Below are positions 8,134-16,566 of a stretch of DNA of 64,000 nucleotides, piece after piece (the stretch's first letter is position 1; each line of letters starts with the position of its first letter). This DNA comes from Sphingomonas cremea (GTDB lineage: Bacteria; Pseudomonadota; Alphaproteobacteria; Sphingomonadales; Sphingomonadaceae): assembly GCF_021502585.1 (NCBI RefSeq), contig NZ_JAKFGM010000003.1, positions 476,789 through 540,788 on the forward strand, written 5' to 3'. The notes under the pieces were generated by a model. That model was given only the letters and a program-made list of their open reading frames with translations, was not told where the DNA came from and searched no databases. A program made the position numbers and the translations under genes.

Positions 8134-9462
8134 GTGGATCTGGATTCGTCGGAACGGCGAGACGTGCTGCACAGCTGGTGCGTGCAAGCCGATTGGGACG
8201 CGCCGACGGTGGTCGGCGGCGAAGGGGCGCGATTCATCCTCGCGGACGGCCGCTCGATCCTCGATCTCAGCAGCCAAGCTGAATGCAGCAATCTTGGCCA
8301 TCAGCATCCGCGTGTCGTTGCGGCGATCCGCGAGCAGGCGGAACGATTGTGCTACATTGCCAATGCGTGGGGAGCCGAGCCGCGGGCCGAGCTCGCACGT
8401 CGCCTGTTGGACTTGTCGGGCTTCGAGGGTGGCCGAGTGTTCTTCAGCCTCGGCGGGGCCGACGCCAACGAGCATGCGGTCAAGTTCGCTCGACAGGCGG
8501 CGGCCAAGCCTAAGGGCCTGATCTTAACCCGCGAACGCTCCTACCATGGGGCGAGCTACATGGGCATGGCGCTCTCGGGTGACAGCCGCACGAACTGGCA
8601 GGTCGACGCCGAGGCGATGGGTGTGCGCCATGTTCAGCCACCTTATGCCTATCGCGACCAGCATGAAGACGAGGGAGATGATGAGTTCGGCCTCCGGGTA
8701 GCCGATGCGCTGGGGAGATGCATCGACGAGAGCGGGGCCGGTCGGGTGGCAGCCGTGCTGATGGAGCCGGACGCCGGCACCAACGGCATGGTCGCCCCCG
8801 ACAGCTATTGGCCGGCATTGCGCCGGCATACCGCAGAGCGAGACGTGTTGCTGATCGCCGATGAGGTAATGAGCGGCTTCGGGCGCTGTGGCGAATGGTT
8901 TGCCTGGCAGCGCCATGGCGAGGCGGGCCGCCCGGACTTGATGACATTGGCAAAAGGCCTGACCGGCGCAGCCGTTCCACTCGGCGCGGTGGTGATGTCA
9001 TCCGCGGTAGCCGACCGGCTTGAGCATGAGATGCTTTATGCGGGCCTGACCTATTGCGGCCATCCACTAGCCTGCGCGACCGGGATTGCAGCCATCGCCG
9101 CCTATGAGGAAGAGGGGTTGATCGAACGGTCGCGCGCGATGGGCGCCGGCCTGCTCTCCGAACTTGAACGGTTGAAACAGCGCCACCTGGTTATCGGCGA
9201 TGTGCGCGGCGGGCACGGCCTGTTCGCGGTGGTCGAGCTGGCCGCAGACCGCGCCACTCGCGCACCGCTGGCACCCTGGCCGCAGCAGCCGCAGCAGTTG
9301 AAGGCTTTGGTGGATGCGGCGCTCGGCGAGGGCGTATCGCTGGCCACGCGCGGCAATCTGATCCTCATCGCGCCGCCCTTGGTAATCACAGAAGCCGAGC
9401 TCGCCGATGCGCTCTCGCTGCTCGATCGCCTGCTCGCCCGATTCTTCCCGCCTGCCAAGTGA
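8134..9462 (+). CDS. Class III pyridoxal-phosphate aminotransferase (first of two)
   Basis: 442 residues. It belongs to the family of omega-amino-acid and 4-aminobutyrate/acetylornithine transaminases. Features: substrate-side stretch ILDLSSQAECSNLGHQHP, VFFSLGGADANEHAVKFAR, cofactor-binding Asp in LLIADEVMSGFGRCGEW, and PLP lysine Lys274 in TLAKGLTGAAVPLG. The start is uncertain: GTG at 8134 touches the Shine-Dalgarno AAGGGGA at 8127-8133, while GTG at 8164 would trim ten residues. It is the first gene of a compact operon running to 18599. The amino donor or acceptor cannot be read from sequence; an omega-amine or beta/gamma-amino acid is likely. Confidence 0.88.
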   Translation: MDLDSSERRDVLHSWCVQADWDAPTVVGGEGARFILADGRSILDLSSQAECSNLGHQHPRVVAAIREQAERLCYIANAWGAEPRAELARRLLDLSGFEGGRVFFSLGGADANEHAVKFARQAAAKPKGLILTRERSYHGASYMGMALSGDSRTNWQVDAEAMGVRHVQPPYAYRDQHEDEGDDEFGLRVADALGRCIDESGAGRVAAVLMEPDAGTNGMVAPDSYWPALRRHTAERDVLLIADEVMSGFGRCGEWFAWQRHGEAGRPDLMTLAKGLTGAAVPLGAVVMSSAVADRLEHEMLYAGLTYCGHPLACATGIAAIAAYEEEGLIERSRAMGAGLLSELERLKQRHLVIGDVRGGHGLFAVVELAADRATRAPLAPWPQQPQQLKALVDAALGEGVSLATRGNLILIAPPLVITEAELADALSLLDRLLARFFPPAK

Positions 9463-9468
9463 ACCACC

Positions 9469-11037
9469 ATGAGCTTCCGCCTGACATACGCCACGATGTT
9501 CAACCCGCCCGAAGCGATGCACGAGCGCTTCGAGGCCGCGATGAAAACGGTGCGTGCAGCCCTGGGTAGCCGGCATGCCCTGTTCATCGACGGCGCCGAC
9601 CGCGACGCAAGCCATCATGCAGACAGGGTCAGCCCGATCGACACCGACATGCATCTCGGCGATTTCGCCCTAGCCAACGCTTTCGACGTCGAGGCGGCAA
9701 TGGCGGCGGCGCAGGCAGCCTTCCCTGCGTGGCGGGCAACCCCGACGACTGAGCGCGCGCGACTGGTCCGCCGGATTGGCGACGTTATGGAGGAGCGCGT
9801 CTACGAGATCGCGGCGGCGCTGACGTTGGAAGTCGGCAAGAACCGCATGGAGGCTCTCGGCGAGGCGCAGGAGACGGTCGATTTCTTCCGTCATTATGCC
9901 GACGATTTCGAGGGCGCCGGGGGCTATGACCGGGTGCTTCCCGACGACCCGCTCGACGGCGTCAAATCGCACAATCGCAGCACGATGCGACCTTATGGCG
10001 TGTGGGCTGTAATCGCTCCGTTCAACTTTCCGCTGGCCCTAGCGGGAGGTCCAGTTGCCGCGGCATTGGTCACCGGAAACACGGTGGTCGTGAAATGCGC
10101 CAGCGATACGCCCTGGGCAGGGCGGCTTCTGGCCGATTGCGTCCGCGACGCCGGCCTTCCGCCGGGCGTGTTCAACTATCTTTCGGGCTCGGGCGCCGAT
10201 GTCGGTGAGGCGATGGTTGGCGATCGCCGCACTGCCGGCATCACCTTCACCGGATCCGTGCCTGTCGGCATGGAGCTAGTTCGCAAAATGGCCGGCGGCA
10301 CCTACCCACGGCCGTGCATCGCCGAGATGGGCGGCAAAAACGCCTGTATCGTCACCGGCAGCGCCGACCTGGATCGCGCCGCCACCGGCATCGTCCGCTC
10401 GGCCTACGGGATGGGTGGGCAGAAATGCTCGGCATTGTCGCGGCTCTATGTCGACGAAAACATAACCGATGTGTTGATCGAGAAGCTGCAGCAGCAGATG
10501 GCAGGGGTTTGCATCGGCGATCCTTGCCTTCGCGAAAATTGGCTTGGGCCAGTGGTCAACCGCAGAGCCTATGATGCTTATGCGGATTATGTTGGGCAAC
10601 TCCGCGATGACGGAGCAACTTTTCTTTCTGGCGGCCGACAATTGACCGACGGCGACCTGGCGCGCGGCTATTATGTCGAGCCGGTGCTGGCCGAGGCCCC
10701 GGTCGGGCATTCGCTATGGAAGCATGAGATGTTCCTGCCGATCCTGATGTTGCACCGCGTCTCCGGGCGTGACGAAGCTATGCGGCTGGCCAATGATTCC
10801 GAAATGGGCCTTACCGCCGGCATCTACGGATCGAACGAGGACGTTGCCTGGTTCCACGACAATATCGAGGCTGGCGTAACCTACGCCAACCGCGCCCAGG
10901 GAGCGACCACCGGCGCCTGGCCGGGTTACCAGCCGTTCGGCGGGTGGAAGGGTTCGGGCTCGACCGGCAAAGCGATCGCGTCTTTCTATTACCTCGCCCA
11001 GTATATGCGAGAGCAATCGCGCACGGTCGTCGAGTAA
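9469..11037 (+). CDS. NAD(P)-dependent aldehyde dehydrogenase, 1-pyrroline-5-carboxylate dehydrogenase-like
   Basis: 522 residues. The long N-terminal extension (FRLTYATMFNPPE) is typical of the L-glutamate gamma-semialdehyde dehydrogenase (RocA/PutA) branch. Visible catalytic parts: IAPFNFPLALAGGP, cofactor site FTGSVPVGMELV, general base Glu286 in AEMGGKNA, and nucleophile Cys320 in GGQKCSALSR. It oxidises a semialdehyde to a carboxylate. Six bases separate it from the preceding aminotransferase, which fits the classical pair in which an omega-transaminase makes a semialdehyde and this enzyme oxidises it before CoA activation by the next two genes. The substrate assignment (glutamate semialdehyde or another) remains open. 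Confidence 0.9.
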   Translation: MSFRLTYATMFNPPEAMHERFEAAMKTVRAALGSRHALFIDGADRDASHHADRVSPIDTDMHLGDFALANAFDVEAAMAAAQAAFPAWRATPTTERARLVRRIGDVMEERVYEIAAALTLEVGKNRMEALGEAQETVDFFRHYADDFEGAGGYDRVLPDDPLDGVKSHNRSTMRPYGVWAVIAPFNFPLALAGGPVAAALVTGNTVVVKCASDTPWAGRLLADCVRDAGLPPGVFNYLSGSGADVGEAMVGDRRTAGITFTGSVPVGMELVRKMAGGTYPRPCIAEMGGKNACIVTGSADLDRAATGIVRSAYGMGGQKCSALSRLYVDENITDVLIEKLQQQMAGVCIGDPCLRENWLGPVVNRRAYDAYADYVGQLRDDGATFLSGGRQLTDGDLARGYYVEPVLAEAPVGHSLWKHEMFLPILMLHRVSGRDEAMRLANDSEMGLTAGIYGSNEDVAWFHDNIEAGVTYANRAQGATTGAWPGYQPFGGWKGSGSTGKAIASFYYLAQYMREQSRTVVE

Positions 11038-11041
11038 GGCA

Positions 11042-11887
11042 ATGGAGCATCTTTCACTCCGGCAAGCCGTCGAGCGCTTCGTTCCGAGCGGTGCGCGGGT
11101 CGCGCTTGAGGGCTTTACCCACCTGATTCCCTTCGCTGCCGGCCATGAGATCATCCGCCAGCAGCGCCGCGACCTTCACCTCATCCGGATGACGCCGGAC
11201 CTGATTTACGACCAGATGATCGGGATGGGCTGCGCGGCCAGGCTGACCTTCTCATGGGGCGGCAATCCGGGCGTTGGCTCATTGCATCGACTTCGCGACG
11301 CGGTCGAGCATGGTTGGCCGCGGCCGCTCGAGCTTGACGAACACAGCCATGCCGGAATGGCCGCAGCCTATTGTGCCGGGGCGGCGCGGCTGCCTTTCGG
11401 CGTACTGCGCGGCTATGTCGGCGCCGACCTTGTGACCGTCAATCCTGCGATCCGTAGCATCACCTGTCCTTACACCGGCGAAGAGCTGGCAACCGTTCCA
11501 GCAATAAATCCCGACGTCACCATCCTCCATGCGCAGCGCGCCGATCGAAAGGGCAATGTCGCCATCCACGGCATTGTCGGCGCCCAGCGCGAGGCAGCGC
11601 TGGCCGCTACCGCGCTGGTGGTCACGGTCGAAGAAATCGTCGACGAGCTGCCACCGGCAATGAACTCCGTCGTACTGCCCCACTGGCTGGTCAGCGCGGT
11701 CGTGCATTGCCCCGGCGGAGCCTATCCGTCGTACGCGCAAGGCTGTTATGCCCGCGACAACTCCTTTTACCAGCAGTGGGATGCGATCGCCCGCGACCGT
11801 GCGAGCTTTACCGAATGGATGGAACGGCACGTTCTTGCCCGCCCCGATCACAAATCGTTTCTCGCAAGCCTGGGCGAAGCGGCATGA
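11042..11887 (+). CDS. CoA-transferase alpha subunit (glutaconate CoA-transferase A-like)
   Basis: 281 residues, family I CoA-transferase subunit A. It resembles the glutaconate and 3-oxoadipate CoA-transferase alpha subunits: early SGARVALEGFTHLIPFAAG, middle PDVTILHAQRADRKGNV, and VVTVEEIVDELP. It works with the beta subunit encoded immediately downstream, moving CoA from a donor thioester to the organic acid made by the upstream dehydrogenase. It starts four bases after the aldehyde dehydrogenase stop and overlaps the beta subunit gene by four bases. Confidence 0.87.
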   Translation: MEHLSLRQAVERFVPSGARVALEGFTHLIPFAAGHEIIRQQRRDLHLIRMTPDLIYDQMIGMGCAARLTFSWGGNPGVGSLHRLRDAVEHGWPRPLELDEHSHAGMAAAYCAGAARLPFGVLRGYVGADLVTVNPAIRSITCPYTGEELATVPAINPDVTILHAQRADRKGNVAIHGIVGAQREAALAATALVVTVEEIVDELPPAMNSVVLPHWLVSAVVHCPGGAYPSYAQGCYARDNSFYQQWDAIARDRASFTEWMERHVLARPDHKSFLASLGEAA

Positions 11888-12669
11888 CCGGCTGGACCCG
11901 CGACGAGATGATGACCATCGCGGCGGCGCGCATGTTGTGGGACGGCTGCGTTTGCTTTGTCGGCATTGGCCTTCCCAGCGCAGCGTGCAATCTCGCCCGG
12001 CTGACCTATGCCCCGGACATCGTGCTGATTTATGAATCGGGGACGATCGGGACGCGCCCCGATGTGCTGCCGCTGTCGATCGGCGACGGCGAGCTGGCCG
12101 AGACTGCCGCCTGCGTCGTGCCGCTACCTGAGATATTCAGCTATTACCTGCAAGGAGGACGGGTCGACGTCGGTTTCCTTGGCGCCGCACAGATCGACCG
12201 CTTCGGCAACCTCAACAGCACCGTAATCGGCCCATATGATGCCCCGCACACGCGCCTGCCCGGGGCTGGCGGCGCACCGGAAATCGCCGCCCATGCACGG
12301 CAGACTTTCGTCGTTATGAAAGCTAGCCCCCGCAGCTTTGTCAGCAAGCTCGATTTCTACACCAGCGCGGGTTTCCTGGGCGGCGGTAGCGCGCGCGAAG
12401 CAACTTCGGCGCGTGGCGGAGGCCCCAAAGCGGTCGTCACCGATTTCGGTATCCTCACCCCTGCCGAAGACAGCCGCGAGCTTACCCTGACCGCGCTATT
12501 CCCCGATACCACCGTCGAAGCGGCGCGCGCCGCGGTCGGCTGGCAGCTTGCCCTCGCCGATGAGTTGGAAATTCTCGACCCACCGACCCCAAACGAACTG
12601 GCGACGCTGCGTGCGCTTAACGAACGCACTTCCGAAGCGCACCGTCGCCCAGTGGAGCTTCCGGCATGA
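11884..12669 (+). CDS. CoA-transferase beta subunit (glutaconate CoA-transferase B-like)
   Basis: 261 residues starting at the ATG embedded in the alpha-subunit stop (ATGA). The family I catalytic glutamate, which forms a glutamyl-CoA thioester, is Glu51 in LIYESGTIGTRP. Further conserved stretches are VDVGFLGAAQIDRFGNLNST and VVTDFGILTP. Together with the alpha subunit it should form a heteromeric transferase that activates a dicarboxylic or oxo acid. The frame is open upstream of 11884, but that part lies inside the alpha gene and lacks family similarity. It overlaps the next aminotransferase gene by four bases. Confidence 0.88.
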   Translation: MTGWTRDEMMTIAAARMLWDGCVCFVGIGLPSAACNLARLTYAPDIVLIYESGTIGTRPDVLPLSIGDGELAETAACVVPLPEIFSYYLQGGRVDVGFLGAAQIDRFGNLNSTVIGPYDAPHTRLPGAGGAPEIAAHARQTFVVMKASPRSFVSKLDFYTSAGFLGGGSAREATSARGGGPKAVVTDFGILTPAEDSRELTLTALFPDTTVEAARAAVGWQLALADELEILDPPTPNELATLRALNERTSEAHRRPVELPA

Positions 12670-14015
12670 CCCAGACTGCAACACAAGGATTTATCGTGCA
12701 CCCCCACATCATGACCGAACTGCCCGGCCCCAAGGCTCGAGCGATGATTGCGCGCGACGCCGAGGTGATCTCGCCATCCTATCCGCGCGATTATCCGTTC
12801 GTCATGTCGCATGGGCGCGGGACCGAGGTGTGGGACGTCGACGGCAACCGCTTCCTCGATTTCGCTGCCGGGATTGCCGTCTGCGCGACCGGCCATGCCC
12901 ACCCAAAGGTTGTTGAAGCGGTGCGAGACGCCACCGGGGATTTCCTGCACATCTCAAGCGATTATTGGCATGAACGGATGATCGCACTGGCCGAGCGCCT
13001 TGCCCGGTTGGCGCCGATGGGCGAACCGGCGATGAGCTTCCTTTGCCAGTCGGGCACCGAAGCGGTCGAAGGGGCGATCAAACTCGCCCGTTACGTGACC
13101 GGCCGGCCGCGCTTTATCGGCTTCCTTGGCGGCTTCCACGGACGCAGCATGGGATCGCTCGCCTTCACCTCCAGCAAATATACCCAGCAAAAGGGCTTTG
13201 GGCAGACCATGCCGGGGGTGACGCACGTGCCGTTCCCCGACCCGTTCCGGCCGCTGTTTGCGGGCGCGGACCAGGGCGAAGCCGTGCTCGATTATATCCG
13301 CATGCTGTTCGAGCGTAGCGTACCTCCGTCGGACGTCGCGGCCATCCTGATCGAACCGATTCAGGGCGAAGGCGGCTATCTGGTCCCGCCACCCGGCTTT
13401 CTCGCCGGGTTGCGTAAGCTGTGCGATGAGCACGGAATCCTGCTTATCTTCGACGAGGTGCAGTCAGGAGTCGGGCGCACTGGGAGAATGTTCGCTTGCC
13501 AGCATGAGGGCGTTGCTCCCGACATCATGACTCTCGCCAAGGGCCTCGGCTCGGGACTCCCAATCGGGGCGGTGGTCGCCAAGAAGCGACTAATGCAACA
13601 ATGGAAGCGCGGCGCCCATGGCAACACTTTTGGAGGCAACCCGATCACCTGCGCCGCGGCAATCGCGACGCTCGACCTGGTCGAAAGCGAATATGCCGCT
13701 AACGCGGAGAGCGTCGGCGCTTATTTCATGAACCGGCTGCGCGATCTCGCCAACGACTACCCGTGCATCGGGGAAGTGCGTGGCCGCGGACTGATGATCG
13801 GCATGGAGTTGGTCGAGGCCGATGGCTCGCCTGCCAAGGCGCTTTGCGACACGCTGATCACCCGTGCGTTCCACCATGGCCTGCTGCTACTGTCGTGCGG
13901 CGTCAGCACAGTGCGGTTCATGCCGCCGCTCAGCCTGAGCAAGGACGAAGTCGACGAGGCGATGTCCTATCTGCGATCGGCGCTGGACGAGGCCATTGCC
14001 GGACCGAAGGGCTAG
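12666..14015 (+). CDS. Class III pyridoxal-phosphate aminotransferase, GABA/acetylornithine type (second of two)
   Basis: 449 residues with clear 4-aminobutyrate-transaminase-like features: RGTEVWDVDGNRFLDFAAGI, FLCQSGTEAVEGAIKLAR, GFLGGFHGRSMGSLAFTSSK, EPIQGEGGYLVPP, IFDEVQSGVGRTG, and PLP lysine Lys292 in TLAKGLGSGLPIG. The phosphate-side GNTFGGNP is present. It makes a semialdehyde from an omega-amino acid. It is only distantly similar to the first aminotransferase of the operon, so the two probably act on different amines or at different steps rather than being a recent duplication. ATGA overlap with the CoA-transferase beta gene indicates coupling. Confidence 0.9.
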   Translation: MTQTATQGFIVHPHIMTELPGPKARAMIARDAEVISPSYPRDYPFVMSHGRGTEVWDVDGNRFLDFAAGIAVCATGHAHPKVVEAVRDATGDFLHISSDYWHERMIALAERLARLAPMGEPAMSFLCQSGTEAVEGAIKLARYVTGRPRFIGFLGGFHGRSMGSLAFTSSKYTQQKGFGQTMPGVTHVPFPDPFRPLFAGADQGEAVLDYIRMLFERSVPPSDVAAILIEPIQGEGGYLVPPPGFLAGLRKLCDEHGILLIFDEVQSGVGRTGRMFACQHEGVAPDIMTLAKGLGSGLPIGAVVAKKRLMQQWKRGAHGNTFGGNPITCAAAIATLDLVESEYAANAESVGAYFMNRLRDLANDYPCIGEVRGRGLMIGMELVEADGSPAKALCDTLITRAFHHGLLLLSCGVSTVRFMPPLSLSKDEVDEAMSYLRSALDEAIAGPKG

Positions 14016-14019
14016 GTTG

Positions 14020-16566
14020 GTGCGCGGGGGGACGATTTCGATCCTTGCGGCGACGCTGCTCGCCCTGACCGGCACGGCCGAGGCCGGTCGCGAGCCGGTG
14101 TTCAAGCAGGTCGACCTTCCGCACAGCTATTATTGGCGTGAACTTTACCTGCCCCAGGTGACGACGGGCCCGTCGAGCGTCGCCTTCATGCCCAGCGGCC
14201 GCGAACTGATCTACAGCATGGCGGGATCCTTGTGGCGCCAGGCGATCGGGTCGGGCGAGGCAGTGGAATTGACTCATGCCGTCGGCGCTTATGACTATCA
14301 GCCTGACGTCGCCGCCGACGGGCAGAGTTTGGTATTCAGCCGCTACGATGGCAATGCGCTCGAGCTTTGGCGACTGGATCTTGCCAGCGGCCGGGAACAG
14401 CAGCTGACGTCGGGCGGCGCGGTCAATGTCGAACCCCGGATTTCGCCCGACGGCAAGCGCATTGCTTGGGTTTCAACCCAGGGCACGGGCCACTTCAACC
14501 TGTTCATCGCCGACATCGGGCCCGCTGGCTTGGCCAACGCGCGCCCGTTGCTAGGTGAGCGCAAGAGTGCCATTTCGCGCTATTATTATTCGGCCTTCGA
14601 CCACGCGATAAACCCGGCATGGACGCCTGACGGTCAGCGCATCACATATGTCAGCAACAATGAAGTTGCCTGGGGCACCGGCGACATCTGGTCGGTATCG
14701 GTCATCGATCCCAGCGATCGTCGCAAGCTTCTCAGCGAAGAGACGTCATGGACCGCCCGGCCCGAGCCGTCACCGGACGGTCGACGCATATTGTTCGCCA
14801 GTTACCACGGCCGCCAGTGGCGCCAATTGTGGCTGACCACTCCAGAAGGCGCCGCTCCGCTGCCGCTGACCTTCGGCGAATATGATCGCAGCAACGCACG
14901 CTGGTCTCCGGACGGCACGCGCATCGCCTACATCAGCAACGAACATGGCAATACCGGCCTGATCGTCCAGGATGTGGTTGGCGGTGCGCAAACGCCAATT
15001 GCCGCGCAGCAGCGGCGCTATAAAGTTGCTCAAGCCCGGCTGACGCTGGACATCCGCGACGACCGAGGACTGAGCGTTTCGGCACGGGTGGCGGTTGTTG
15101 GCAGTGACAAGCGCGCGGCCGCGCCTGAGTCGGCTTGGATGCAGGCCGACGACGGCTTCGATCGTGCGTTACAGCAGTCCGAAGCGCGCTATTTCGAATG
15201 CGCCTCGCCGTGCACGCTGAATGTGCCGGCCGGCGAAACGGCAATCTGGGTGCAGCACGGCTTTCGCTATCTACCTTGGCGCAAGACGGTGAAGTTGGCC
15301 GCCGGCGCCGATTTACGACTACCGGTCGCGCTCAAGCCAAACGACCTCCCGGCGTCATTCGGGCGCTGGCGCAGCGCCGACCTCCATGTTCATATGAATT
15401 ACGGAGGCGCTTACCGCAACACACCATCAAATCTGGCGAAACAGGCGCGAGCCGAGGACCTGGACATCGTCTACAACACGATCGTCAACAAGGAGGAGCG
15501 AGTCCCGGATATCGGCTATTTTCGGTCCGATCCTGACCCCGATGGCGGCAATGACGCGCTGATCCTCCAATCGCAGGAATATCATACCAGCTATTGGGGG
15601 CATTTGGGGCTGCTCCATCTTTCAGACCACCTGCTGACGCCCGACTTCTCGGCCTATCAGCACACTGCTCTCGCCAGCCCCTATCCCCATAACGGCGTCA
15701 TCGCCGATCTAGCGCACCAGCAGGGAGCGCTGGTCGGCTATGTGCACCCGTTCGACTGGGAGATCGATCCGGCAAAAGAAAAATCGCTTACCAACGCCCT
15801 TCCGGCCGACGTCGCCGCGGGCAAGGTCGACTATATCGAGATCGTTGGTTTCTCAGATCATAAGGCGACCGCAAATGTGTGGTACCGCCTGCTCAACCTG
15901 GGCTTTCACCTGCCTGCCGGGGCGGGCACTGATGCCATGGCCAATTATGCGTCGCTACGCGGGCCAGTCGGAATGAATCGCGTGTTCCTCGATACAGGCG
16001 GTTCGGCAACCCCTCAGGCGGCGCGCGATGCGCTTAAGGCGGGGCGCAGCTTCGCAACCAATGGCCCGCTGCTTGGACTGGAACTGGATGGAAAGCGGCC
16101 CGGAGATAGCCTTGCCCCGAAAGCTCCCGGCAAAATCCCCTACCGGATTGCACTGCGCTCGCCGGTAGCGGTCGATCATCTGGAGTTGGTACGCAACGGG
16201 CAGGTTGTGAAAAGCTTCCGCTTGTCGGGCGATCGCCGAACGCTGGATGCGGAAGGCGAGCTGGAAATAGACTCCGGCGGCTGGTTGCTGCTTCGCGCAT
16301 GGAACGACGGCGCGGACCCGCAAGTGCTCGACATTTACCCTTACGCCACCACCAGCCCGATCTATCTGGACCTGCCGGGCAGCCCAGCGACCGCTTCCGC
16401 GGACGCAGCCTATTTCGTAACTTGGCTAGAGCGAGTGATTGGCGAAGCGGCAGCGCGCAACGACTATAATACGCCGCGCGAACGCGAGGAGACGCTAGCC
16501 TATTTCCGGCATGCGCTAGATCGCTATCGCGGCCTTGCTCGCGCCGAAAAGGTTGGGGACAAGTGA
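14020..16566 (+). CDS. Secreted TolB-type beta-propeller fused to a CehA/McbA-family (PHP-like) metallohydrolase
   Basis: 848 residues. GTG at 14020 was chosen because GAAGGG precedes it by ~9 bases and it opens a clean signal peptide (ISILAATLLALTGTAEAG). Residues ~45-330 hold repeated propeller blades with the PDG/SPDG signature (ISPDGKRIAWVS, WTPDGQRITYVSN, WSPDGTRIAYISNE). The C-terminal half is the CehA/McbA metallohydrolase with Asp454-x-His456-x-His458 (SADLHVHMNYGG), HTSYWGHLGLLHL, and His576 in GYVHPFDWE. CehA-type enzymes hydrolyse esters or carbamates, but the natural substrates of most members are unknown. It sits between the aminotransferase and the S9 peptidase (four-base overlap), so an envelope hydrolase supplying the operon's substrate is plausible. 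Confidence 0.85.
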   Translation: MRGGTISILAATLLALTGTAEAGREPVFKQVDLPHSYYWRELYLPQVTTGPSSVAFMPSGRELIYSMAGSLWRQAIGSGEAVELTHAVGAYDYQPDVAADGQSLVFSRYDGNALELWRLDLASGREQQLTSGGAVNVEPRISPDGKRIAWVSTQGTGHFNLFIADIGPAGLANARPLLGERKSAISRYYYSAFDHAINPAWTPDGQRITYVSNNEVAWGTGDIWSVSVIDPSDRRKLLSEETSWTARPEPSPDGRRILFASYHGRQWRQLWLTTPEGAAPLPLTFGEYDRSNARWSPDGTRIAYISNEHGNTGLIVQDVVGGAQTPIAAQQRRYKVAQARLTLDIRDDRGLSVSARVAVVGSDKRAAAPESAWMQADDGFDRALQQSEARYFECASPCTLNVPAGETAIWVQHGFRYLPWRKTVKLAAGADLRLPVALKPNDLPASFGRWRSADLHVHMNYGGAYRNTPSNLAKQARAEDLDIVYNTIVNKEERVPDIGYFRSDPDPDGGNDALILQSQEYHTSYWGHLGLLHLSDHLLTPDFSAYQHTALASPYPHNGVIADLAHQQGALVGYVHPFDWEIDPAKEKSLTNALPADVAAGKVDYIEIVGFSDHKATANVWYRLLNLGFHLPAGAGTDAMANYASLRGPVGMNRVFLDTGGSATPQAARDALKAGRSFATNGPLLGLELDGKRPGDSLAPKAPGKIPYRIALRSPVAVDHLELVRNGQVVKSFRLSGDRRTLDAEGELEIDSGGWLLLRAWNDGADPQVLDIYPYATTSPIYLDLPGSPATASADAAYFVTWLERVIGEAAARNDYNTPREREETLAYFRHALDRYRGLARAEKVGDK

